Made by a program: the position numbers and the translations under genes. Positions 17,544-25,649 of a stretch of DNA of 64,000 nt are shown here, in pieces (the first letter of the stretch is position 1; each line of letters begins with the position of its first letter). Under the pieces are notes generated by a model. The model was not told the DNA's origin. It ran no database searches and saw only the letters and a list, made by a program, of their open reading frames with translations. This stretch comes from Carboxylicivirga litoralis (GTDB taxonomy: Bacteria; Bacteroidota; Bacteroidia; Bacteroidales; Marinilabiliaceae), in contig NZ_JAFMVC010000003.1 of assembly GCF_025499605.1 (NCBI RefSeq), positions 1-64,000 on the forward strand, read 5' to 3'.

Positions 17544-18454
17544 TATTGGTTATTTAGTGCGTTAATGTGTTGATCAGCGTGGTACGATGATCGCACCATC
17601 GGTCCGCTTTCAACGTATTTAAAACCCTTTTCGAGGCCAACTTGTTTATATTTTTCAAATTGTTCGGGCGTCACATACTCCGAAACAGGCAAATGGTTTT
17701 TAGAGGGTTGAAGGTACTGGCCTATGGTCATAACTGTGACGCCAGCTGCCAATAAATCATCCATGGTTTCAAACACTTCTTCTTCCTTTTCGCCTAAACC
17801 AAGCATAATGCCCGACTTGGCTACCATGCCTCCATCTGCTATATACTTTAACACCTTCAGGCTTAAATCGTATTTAGCTTTCGTTCTGATTTGTGGTGTT
17901 AAACGACGAACCGTCTCCAGGTTATGCGAGATAACTTCAGGTTTGGCATCCATCACTTCCTGAATCAGGTGATGCAAGCCATTAAAATCTGGAATCAACA
18001 CTTCCATGGTGGTATTCGGATTTAATTCCTTTGTTTTACGAATGGTGGCCGCCCAAATACCAGCACCGCCATCTTCCAGGTCATCGCGATCAACTGAGGT
18101 AATAACGGCATGTTTCAACTTCATTATCTCGATGGAGCGTGCAATTCGCAAGGGTTCTTTAATATCCACTGCGTCGGGTTTACCCGTTTTAACATTACAA
18201 AACTTACACGCCCTGGTACAGATATCTCCTAAAATCATAAAAGTAGCTGTGCCCGCTGCCCAGCACTCGGCTGCATTGGGGCATTTACCACTTGTACAAA
18301 TGGTGTGTAGTTTATTATCGCGGATGGTGTTATGCATCCATTTATAATCACTCGTATTGGGGAGTTGTATTTTAAGCCAGTCAGGTTTTTGTCTTAGTCT
18401 TTTTTCTCTAATCTTCACCATCAAATCACTATTTAAGCCTTTATAATTCGGCAA
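17543..18454 (-). CDS. lipA: Lipoyl synthase LipA
   Basis: Radical-SAM enzyme that inserts two sulfurs into protein-bound octanoate. 303 aa with both iron-sulfur cysteine sets: CTSGKCPNAAEC (auxiliary 4Fe-4S cluster) and CTRACKFC (CX3CX2C radical-SAM cluster), and the conserved C-terminal RSSYHA serine ligand. First gene of a lipA-lipB pair. Confidence 0.96.
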   Translation of the reverse strand: MPNYKGLNSDLMVKIREKRLRQKPDWLKIQLPNTSDYKWMHNTIRDNKLHTICTSGKCPNAAECWAAGTATFMILGDICTRACKFCNVKTGKPDAVDIKEPLRIARSIEIMKLKHAVITSVDRDDLEDGGAGIWAATIRKTKELNPNTTMEVLIPDFNGLHHLIQEVMDAKPEVISHNLETVRRLTPQIRTKAKYDLSLKVLKYIADGGMVAKSGIMLGLGEKEEEVFETMDDLLAAGVTVMTIGQYLQPSKNHLPVSEYVTPEQFEKYKQVGLEKGFKYVESGPMVRSSYHADQHINALNNQ

Positions 18455-18693
18455 TATTACTTAAAAATGTTGGTCTAAAAAATGAGCAATATTGGTATTT
18501 AACTCAGCTGAATATCAACTTACCGTAACTAAACAGCCGATTTATGGCATTGTTCATGGCTAAATGAGTTAAACATTCTGCTATACGACATGTTTTGAAA
18601 CTGTAATATGTCATGCTATCAATCAGTCATTTTTGCATATATTGCACCACTTTCAATGCGCAACCTATATTCAATTATATAATTAAAGAACAG

Positions 18694-20814
18694 ATGAGAC
18701 AATTTCTATTGCTTTCGTTGGCAATGGTATTCGCCTTTTCGGCTTGCCAGTCGCCACAAAAAAATGAACAAAGCGGTGATAACCCGTTTTTTAGTCAATA
18801 CGACACACCTTTTAACGTGCCACCATTTGATAAGATAAAGGCTGAACATTACATGCCTGCCCTTGATAAAGCTATGGCAGAGCATAAGCAGGAGGTCGAA
18901 GCGATTATCAACAACAAAGAAGCAGCTACTTTTGAGAATACCATAGTGGCGTTAGACGATGCCGGAAAAATGTTATCTGAAGTAACATCGGTTTATTACG
19001 GTTTAAAATCGGCTCACGGAACCGAAGGTATTATGGCTATTGCACCTGAAGTAGGTAAAAAGATGAGTGCTCATGGTGATGATATTAGTTTAAATCCAGC
19101 CTTATTTGAGCGCGTAAAAGTTGTATATGAGCAAAAGGATGAGCTAGGCTTAAATGGCGAGCAAATGATGTTGTTGGACGATACCTACAAGGGTTTTGTG
19201 CGAAGTGGAGTTAATTTGCCAGAAGATAAAAAGGCTGAATTACGTCAGATTAACTCACGCCTTTCGGAGTTGTATAACGCCTTTTCGACCAATGTATTGA
19301 AAGAAACCAATGGTTTTAAATTGGTGATTGATAATGAAGCTGACTTAACCGGCTTACCACAATCAGCTATTTTAGGCGCTGCCGAAACAGCAAAAGAAAT
19401 GGGCATGGAAGGTAAATGGGTGTTCACCACTCAAAAGCCAAGTATGTTGCCATTCTTATCGTATGCCGATAAACGCGAGTTGCGTGAGAAGCTTTATAAA
19501 GGTTACTACATGCGCGGTAATAATAACAATGAGTTAGACAACAAAAAGAATATCGAAGAGATTGTTAACCTGCGTATTAAGCGAGCTAATTTATTGGGTT
19601 ACGAAACATACGCTGATTATGTGTTGGAAGAGCGCATGTCAAAGACATCTGATAAGGTATATGAGTTATTAGAGCAGCTTTGGGACCGTGCATTGCCGGT
19701 AGCGAAGAAAGAACGTGCGGCCATGCAGGCTATTATCGACCGTGAAAAAGGTGGATTTAAACTAGCTTCGTGGGACTGGTGGTATTATGCTGAGAAAGTA
19801 CGTCAGGAGAAATACAACCTGGATGAAAGCGAAGTACGCCCTTATTTTGAGTTAAACAATGTGCGCGATGGTGCATTTGCTGTGGCTACAAAGCTTTGGG
19901 GTTTGCAGTTTGAAGAAATCACCACTGAATTCCCAAAACCACATGCCGATGCACAAGTATTTAAAGTAACCGAAGCTGACGGTTCACACAAAGGTATTTT
20001 ATACATGGATTTCCACCCACGTGCTACTAAAAAACAAGGAGCCTGGTGTGGGGCTTTCCGTAAGCAAAGCCGCCGTGGTGGTGAAGAAATTCCTCCTGTG
20101 GTTACCATCGTTTGTAACTTCTCAAAGCCTGTTGGCGATATGCCTGCTTTATTAAGCTTTGATGAGGCTTCTACCCTATTTCACGAGTTTGGTCACGGCT
20201 TGCACCAGTTATTTAGTGACTGTACTTATCAGAGTTTATCTGGTACATCTGTACCACGCGACTTTGTTGAATTACCGTCGCAGGTAATGGAAAACTGGGC
20301 AGGCGATCCTGCTGTTATGAAGGAGTATGCACGTCATTACGAAACAGGTGAAGTGATTCCTGACGAGTTGGTTACTAAATTGAAGAACAGTGGTCAGTTC
20401 AACCAGGGATTTGCAACAACCGAATACCTGGCAGCTGCTTTATTAGATATGAACTATCACACGCAGAAAGAAGTGAAAGCCATTGATGTTAACCAGTTTG
20501 AAGAAGATTATTTAAAGAGCATTGGTTTGATTCCAGAGATTATTTCTCGTTACAAATCAACCTATTTCATGCACATTTTTGCCAGTAGCGGTTACACAGC
20601 TGGTTACTACAGCTACATCTGGTCGGGTGTGTTAGATGCCGATGCCTTTGAAGCCTTCAAAGAAACAAGCCTATACGATCAGGCGACAGCTCAATCGTTC
20701 CGCAAAAACATTCTTGAAAGAGGTGGAACGGTTGATGCAATGGAGATGTATAAGAATTTCCGTGGGCGCGAGCCAAAGATTGAAGCATTGCTTCGTCAGC
20801 GCGGATTAGAGTAA
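18694..20814 (+). CDS. M3 family metallopeptidase (Dcp/oligopeptidase A type) lipoprotein
   Basis: Zinc peptidase that trims dipeptides or short peptides. The start chosen is ATG 18694, giving 706 aa with a signal peptide and lipobox FSAC (Cys about residue 18); an upstream in-frame reading from 18613 lacks a signal sequence. The zinc site HEFGH is at about residues 497-501, with the downstream Glu in the VELPSQVMENW segment. It is anchored to the envelope, unlike cytosolic E. coli Dcp. Monocistronic with its own terminator. Confidence 0.92.
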   Translation: MRQFLLLSLAMVFAFSACQSPQKNEQSGDNPFFSQYDTPFNVPPFDKIKAEHYMPALDKAMAEHKQEVEAIINNKEAATFENTIVALDDAGKMLSEVTSVYYGLKSAHGTEGIMAIAPEVGKKMSAHGDDISLNPALFERVKVVYEQKDELGLNGEQMMLLDDTYKGFVRSGVNLPEDKKAELRQINSRLSELYNAFSTNVLKETNGFKLVIDNEADLTGLPQSAILGAAETAKEMGMEGKWVFTTQKPSMLPFLSYADKRELREKLYKGYYMRGNNNNELDNKKNIEEIVNLRIKRANLLGYETYADYVLEERMSKTSDKVYELLEQLWDRALPVAKKERAAMQAIIDREKGGFKLASWDWWYYAEKVRQEKYNLDESEVRPYFELNNVRDGAFAVATKLWGLQFEEITTEFPKPHADAQVFKVTEADGSHKGILYMDFHPRATKKQGAWCGAFRKQSRRGGEEIPPVVTIVCNFSKPVGDMPALLSFDEASTLFHEFGHGLHQLFSDCTYQSLSGTSVPRDFVELPSQVMENWAGDPAVMKEYARHYETGEVIPDELVTKLKNSGQFNQGFATTEYLAAALLDMNYHTQKEVKAIDVNQFEEDYLKSIGLIPEIISRYKSTYFMHIFASSGYTAGYYSYIWSGVLDADAFEAFKETSLYDQATAQSFRKNILERGGTVDAMEMYKNFRGREPKIEALLRQRGLE

Positions 20815-20842
20815 TAACTCTCATATCCAATCAACAACAACT

Positions 20843-20879
20843 AAAAGCGGTTATCTTGTAATAAGGTAGCCGCTTTTTT
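20843..20879 (+). terminator. Terminator of the M3 peptidase gene
   Basis: A 15-bp stem (AAAAGCGG... / ...CCGCTTTT, two G-U pairs) followed by T6. Confidence 0.85.
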
Positions 20880-20977
20880 AGTATGGAAAAGTACTGTTAT
20901 GGATTGAATCATTAGTTACATATTACAAGTAAAAATGCAATCTTTTAATCTTTCAAAGATTACTTTACCTAATTCAA

Positions 20978-20985
20978 TATCTTTG
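20978..20985 (+). promoter_or_regulatory. -7 box of the AI-2E-type transporter gene
   Basis: TATCTTTG matches TAnnTTTG, 30 nt before the ATG at 21015; no clear -33 TTG at the usual distance. Confidence 0.45.
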
Positions 20986-21014
20986 CACAATAGATTATAC
21001 TTAGAAACATACTG

Positions 21015-22049
21015 ATGAACGACCTTAAAACCACTAACACACTATTATTAATCATAGTCATTCCTTTTATTTTTTACTTGCTCAAAGTATTGTCTTTTAT
21101 TTTTGTGCCCTTGGTTTTGGCTATGTTTATCTCGCTGTTATTCTTGCCTGTTATGCGCTGGCTCACAAAGAAAAAAGTGCCAAAGGCAGTGAGTATACTA
21201 TTGGTCATCGTAATGATAACTGGTGTTTTTAAGGTAGGAGGTGAGCTAATTAAACTGTCGAGCCAGGAAATTCTCTCAGCTGATAGTCAGTTTTTTCAAA
21301 TGGCAGAGAAAAAGTTGGTGGGTGTAGTTGTTTCTATTGAAGACTTCTTTGGCATCACCCGCCTGCAGGGCGAAACGGTTTTCAGTCATTACTTTAAAAG
21401 TAATAACATGCTGAATAATATTGGCATGACCATTGATTTTATTGGCAATGCTTTGTCATTAACTTTGACCACAGCGTTTTTTGTTGTGTTGCTGCTAACA
21501 GGTTCAATGAATTTTGAAAAGCTATTGAATTCAACTTTATTCAAAGTCAGGTATTCATCCGTTAAAGCCTTTCGTCAGGTCGAAAAGGACATCATTAAAT
21601 TTGTGCAGGTTAAGTTTATTATCAGCTTATTAACTGGCGTAGGTTTTAGTCTGGCTTGCGTTTTCTTCGATGTTAGTTTTCCTATATTCTGGGGTTTATT
21701 TGCCTTTGCTATCAACTTTGTTCAGATGATAGGTTCCATCATTTCGGTAGTATTATTATCCTTATTTGCCTTAGTGGAATTAGACCCAAGTGGCACCTTA
21801 TTGTTTTTTATATTAAGCATAACTGCAGTGCAGGCTGTTATGGGTGGTGTATTAGAGCCTGTTTTTATGGGCAAAACCTTCTCCGTTAATGTAATTATCA
21901 TCTTAGTGATGTTAATGCTATGGGGGTATATATGGGGGATACCGGGATTGATTCTGTCCATTCCTTTAACCGTCTTTGCCAAAATATGCTTCGACCAGTT
22001 TCCGCGTTATAAAGCGGTTTCGAATATTATCAGCGGAAATAATTCATAA
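21015..22049 (+). CDS. AI-2E family (PerM-like) membrane transporter
   Basis: 344 aa, with about eight membrane segments in the family layout: three at the N-terminus (residues 10-75), a soluble middle loop (75-140), then the rest, including the conserved PxxWGxxAFxxNFxQxIGSI-like stretch (PIFWGLFAFAINFVQMIGSI). Members export autoinducer-2 or act as ion/proton antiporters; which applies here cannot be told. No quorum-sensing gene is nearby. Confidence 0.85.
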   Translation: MNDLKTTNTLLLIIVIPFIFYLLKVLSFIFVPLVLAMFISLLFLPVMRWLTKKKVPKAVSILLVIVMITGVFKVGGELIKLSSQEILSADSQFFQMAEKKLVGVVVSIEDFFGITRLQGETVFSHYFKSNNMLNNIGMTIDFIGNALSLTLTTAFFVVLLLTGSMNFEKLLNSTLFKVRYSSVKAFRQVEKDIIKFVQVKFIISLLTGVGFSLACVFFDVSFPIFWGLFAFAINFVQMIGSIISVVLLSLFALVELDPSGTLLFFILSITAVQAVMGGVLEPVFMGKTFSVNVIIILVMLMLWGYIWGIPGLILSIPLTVFAKICFDQFPRYKAVSNIISGNNS

Positions 22050-22261
22050 ATTATTACAATTGAGTAAAGCGGTATACTAAGCTCAAGCAAACGTGTTTCA
22101 TGATTTTGTGAATCTACCTTTGATAGATCGATATTCTGTTAAAAAGATGTAATAACGCAACTTTATAGCTTAATCCTCGTCTAATGATGTTTAATCATCA
22201 AATTGTGTTGATTAATCACATGAAAATCAATGTTCGTCACAAAAGCATATACGATACAAAT

Positions 22262-22705
22262 ATGAAAAATACAATTACTCTTTTTTGTTTATTAGCATTA
22301 GGATTGTGTTTAAAGGCGCAAACTAATGCCGAAACACTTCAATCATTTTTATGCGATGTTATTTCATTTGACGAAGTAACGCTTGATGCCAACCGCCCAA
22401 TGACAAAGATTCGACAGCTGGCATCGGTACAAGCCGATACGCTTTATGTTTTAACTCCAGCCAACGCCGATGACGTATTCAAAAAGGCCGTTAATTACAA
22501 ACATTGCATTGTTTTTGCGGGTAGTCATACCGTTGCAAGAGTAAGTGATTTTGATAAGCGTATTGCTTCGGGTGCCTGGCAAACGAATATGCCGTATGGA
22601 GAAGGTTATATTCAGCGCGGAGAGATGACAAAGAAAAGCGATTATATCAACAATATTATTGGCGTATCGAGTAACCAAAAAAGGGTTGTATTTCTTTTCA
22701 AATAA
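22262..22705 (+). CDS. Small secreted hypothetical protein
   Basis: 147 aa from ATG 22262 (MKNTITLF), chosen because it gives a clean signal peptide cleaved near LCLKAQ. The mature part is about 125 residues of mixed alpha/beta look with one Cys in FLCDVISF and one in NYKHCIVF. No family recognised. Upstream in-frame ATGs from 22184 would hide the signal peptide. It has its own terminator. Confidence 0.7.
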   Translation: MKNTITLFCLLALGLCLKAQTNAETLQSFLCDVISFDEVTLDANRPMTKIRQLASVQADTLYVLTPANADDVFKKAVNYKHCIVFAGSHTVARVSDFDKRIASGAWQTNMPYGEGYIQRGEMTKKSDYINNIIGVSSNQKRVVFLFK

Positions 22706-22734
22706 AGATATTCATAAATTTATTTCCATAAATG

Positions 22735-22766
22735 AGCCCAGATAGATTATTCTATTTGGGCTTTTT
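22735..22766 (+). terminator. Terminator of the small secreted protein gene
   Basis: GCCCAGATAGA (22736-22746) with TCTATTTGGGC (22751-22761), then T5. Confidence 0.85.
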
Positions 22767-23011
22767 ATTTCCATTAGTTTCTTTCTCATCAATCAAGTGA
22801 GCAACTATTTCCACATTATTTATTATAAATTCGTTGTTTAACTTGCAGTTTATCAGTGTGTATCAACTTTCTTTCAAAAAAGGTTATTTTTTGGGTAGGG
22901 TAAAATGTGATTGGTGCGGTAATCAGATGTAAGAGCACTTAAAACAAGGTTCAATGGAACTTTGAGAGCTCCAAAAACATGAAATTAACTAATTACATAA
23001 AAGATAGAATT

Positions 23012-23971
23012 ATGAAAAAGGTATTATTATCATTAGCTGTTGTTGCTGCACTAGCATCGTGCGATAAGAATGACAACATTATTGACGACCTGCCAATGGC
23101 AGATGTTGATTTAAAATCGACGACAGAATCAGTGGTTACAACCGAGGCTTCATTAGACGATGTGGCCGAAGCAGCCGAATATGAAGTGGACCTTTTTACC
23201 GGAACCGATGATACAGTGGAGCAAATGGCTACTTTACAGGTAGGAACAAGTCTTAAGTCGGGTGGAGAAGGCGACCAAACCCAGAATCGTTATCGCAATC
23301 GTTACAAGTTGGGAAAATGCCCCGATATTCATATTGTGAAAGAAGAAGGCGGATGGCCACGTACGATTACTTTAAATTATGGTGAAGGAACAGAGTTGAT
23401 GAATGGCCGAGTTATTGCTGGTATCATTGAGATTTATCAAACAGCCCCACGACGAGAGAACGGTATTCGCACCGTTACTTTTATCGATTTTAGTGTTGAT
23501 GGTGTTGGCATAGCAGGCACAAGTGTTAAAACCTTTGATGCAACAGCATTAACCATCTCGGTTGTGCGCGATTTAACCTTCACTTTGGAAGATGGAACAA
23601 CCATTGACCGCGATGCAGAACGTCTTATTACATGGGTTGAAGGAATGGACACTCCATTTGATCACACCGACGATGTTTTTGAAATTACAGGTTTTGTTAA
23701 CTGTGTTGATTCTGACGATAATGTATACCGACGCGATATTACGGTGCCATTAATTAAAAAAGGTGACTGTCGCTGGATTGTTGCTGGTGAAATTTCACTA
23801 ACGAAAAATGGTGTTGAGTTTGCAACCATCAATTATGGCGAAGGTGAATGCGATAACATTGCAGTGATGACAACAGCCGATGGCAGCGAAGAGTTTGAAA
23901 TTGGCAAACGAGTAAGAGAAAAAAGAGAAGAGCGTAATGGTGAACAGAACCATAATCATAACGGACAATAA
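23012..23971 (+). CDS. Hypothetical lipoprotein upstream of the sigma/anti-sigma set
   Basis: 319 aa from ATG 23012; lipobox ALASC (Cys about residue 17). The mature protein is acidic and beta-rich with an internal repeat-like pattern: CPDIHIVKEEGGWPRTITLNYGEG in the first half and GVEFATINYGEGECDN near the C-terminus. I recall Bacteroidota lipoproteins with a WPRTITLNYG-type motif, all of unknown function. It is followed within 150 bp by the sigma factor and may be co-transcribed; a short hairpin intervenes at 24001-24030. It could be a surface partner of the downstream TonB receptor, by inference. Confidence 0.7.
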   Translation: MKKVLLSLAVVAALASCDKNDNIIDDLPMADVDLKSTTESVVTTEASLDDVAEAAEYEVDLFTGTDDTVEQMATLQVGTSLKSGGEGDQTQNRYRNRYKLGKCPDIHIVKEEGGWPRTITLNYGEGTELMNGRVIAGIIEIYQTAPRRENGIRTVTFIDFSVDGVGIAGTSVKTFDATALTISVVRDLTFTLEDGTTIDRDAERLITWVEGMDTPFDHTDDVFEITGFVNCVDSDDNVYRRDITVPLIKKGDCRWIVAGEISLTKNGVEFATINYGEGECDNIAVMTTADGSEEFEIGKRVREKREERNGEQNHNHNGQ

Positions 23972-24000
23972 CAACTTCCCGTTCACTTAAAACTAAGAGT

Positions 24001-24030
24001 TCCCGAAGAGGTAAACGTACTTCTTCGGGA
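24001..24030 (+). terminator. Weak hairpin between the lipoprotein and sigma-factor genes
   Basis: TCCCGAAGA with TCTTCGGGA, 12-nt loop, not followed by a good U-run; it may be a partial terminator or a processing site. Confidence 0.4.
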
Positions 24031-24123
24031 TTCACCGAAAATAATAATAGCAACAACAAAACATACAGGTTTACTTTTAAGGTAGTAACTTAGCTAACGG
24101 AAAGACAATCAATTATTACTATT

Positions 24124-24612
24124 TTGAAGCGGGAAGATTTTAAAAAATTGTTTGATGAGCATTTTGATCCACTGCGTAATTATATTTATTACCGCTGTGG
24201 AGATGCCGATCTGGCCACGGACATTGCGCAAGATGTGTTTATGAAACTGTGGGAAAAGCAACCCGATAAGCCACCCAATGAGTTAGTAGGATTGCTCTAC
24301 AAAATGGCTAAAGATGCTTTTATCAGTAAATACCGACGAAGCAAAACAGAGCAGGAATTTATATCAAGGCCGCCCAACAATGGCGAAAGTCAGTCGCCCG
24401 ATGAGGCACTCCACTATAAAGAACTCAAAAGTAAATATGAACGAGCGCTGAAGGAGATGCCAGACATTCAACGGGAAGTGTTCCTGATGAGTCGCAACGA
24501 AGAGCTCAAATACAGTGAAATAGCCGAACGACTGGAACTAAGCATCAAGGCAGTAGAAAAGCGAATGACAAACGCATTGCAATTTTTAAGACAAGCATTG
24601 GCAGTAACATGA
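24124..24612 (+). CDS. ECF sigma factor of a FecI/FecR-type system
   Basis: 162 aa with region 2 (LRNYIYYRCGDADLATDIAQDVFMKLWEK) and region 4 (LKEMPDIQREVFLMSRNEELKYSEIAERLELSIKAVEKRM). Start is TTG 24124 (reads KREDFKKLFDEHF); no upstream ATG in frame and the next Met would delete region 2. Directs transcription of target genes, usually the adjacent TonB receptor, on a signal from outside. Its stop overlaps the anti-sigma start (ATGA). Confidence 0.9.
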   Translation: MKREDFKKLFDEHFDPLRNYIYYRCGDADLATDIAQDVFMKLWEKQPDKPPNELVGLLYKMAKDAFISKYRRSKTEQEFISRPPNNGESQSPDEALHYKELKSKYERALKEMPDIQREVFLMSRNEELKYSEIAERLELSIKAVEKRMTNALQFLRQALAVT

Positions 24613-25496
24613 AAAACGAAGAATTACATAACGAACAATGGACCAACGATGATGATTTGATGAAGTCATTACCGAAGGTGGAGCTGCCATACTCGCGTTC
24701 AAAAGAGGATGTTTGGGAGGAGATGGAGGCCTTATTGGCCGATGAAAGTCAGGAAAAGAAGTCATTTGAAGAGCCAAAAGAAGTTAAAGTCAGAATGCTG
24801 CGTCCACTATTGCTGTCAGTCGCTGCTCTTTTGATAGTGTTATTGGGTACAACAGCTTTTTTCCGCTTATATATTAAAACAGTCAACGCGCTGGCAGGTC
24901 AGCACCTCACTGCATTATTGCCCGATGGTTCGAGCATTGAATTAAATGCCGGATCGGTGATTAAATACAATCCTTTCTGGTGGCGTTTCAACCGCCAGGT
25001 GCAGTTCGAAGGCGAAGGCTTTTTCAAGGTTCAGAAGGGGAAATCGTTTGAAGTGGTTTCATCCATGGGCCGAACCATCGTGTTAGGAACCAGCTTTAAC
25101 ATTTATGCTCGAAAAACCGATTACAAAGTGACGTGTTACACAGGTAAGGTTCGCGTGGTGAGTGTGGTAAGTGGTGAGTCAACCGATATTACACCGAATA
25201 TGCAGGCCACCATCAAAAACAATGGTCGTGTGTTGAGTACCGAAGAAATAAATATGTCGGAAACCATTTCGTGGGTCAATGAAATGTTTTACTTTACCGG
25301 TACACCAATCGAAGATGTGTTTGATGAGGTGGAGCGCCAGTATGGTATTACCATAAAATCGAGCGAGCACTTTGGTTATGTTTATACTGGTAATTTCTCC
25401 CGCGAACGATCAGTCGATGATGTGATGCACATGATTTGTCGCTCAATGGGACTAAATTTTGAGAAAACAAGTTATGGTTATAAAGTAAGCAAGTAA
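24609..25496 (+). CDS. FecR-family anti-sigma factor
   Basis: 295 aa: cytoplasmic N-terminus of about 60 residues binding the sigma factor, one membrane helix (about 60-82, RPLLLSVAALLIVLLGTTAFF), then a periplasmic FecR domain (LLPDGSSIELNAGSVIKYN, then FEGEGFFKV) and a C-terminal STN-like segment (FDEVERQYGITIKSS). Overlaps the sigma gene by 4 bp. Should relay a signal from the STN domain of the downstream receptor. Confidence 0.92.
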   Translation: MKNEELHNEQWTNDDDLMKSLPKVELPYSRSKEDVWEEMEALLADESQEKKSFEEPKEVKVRMLRPLLLSVAALLIVLLGTTAFFRLYIKTVNALAGQHLTALLPDGSSIELNAGSVIKYNPFWWRFNRQVQFEGEGFFKVQKGKSFEVVSSMGRTIVLGTSFNIYARKTDYKVTCYTGKVRVVSVVSGESTDITPNMQATIKNNGRVLSTEEINMSETISWVNEMFYFTGTPIEDVFDEVERQYGITIKSSEHFGYVYTGNFSRERSVDDVMHMICRSMGLNFEKTSYGYKVSK

Positions 25497-25649
25497 TAAG
25501 ATGTTGGGATGTGCGATTGATGATGTATGATATTTGTGATTTCAGGTTTCAATTCGACAGTTGCACAATTCGACACTCTGTAACCTCTAACCATTGCTTT
25601 TAATATACTTCGGACTCTGAGCAACGGACTCCGGACTTAATAAATTTAG

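Noticed and set aside
18006-18347. 113-codon plus-strand ORF inside lipA
   Set aside because: Antisense shadow of a gene with intact radical-SAM motifs.
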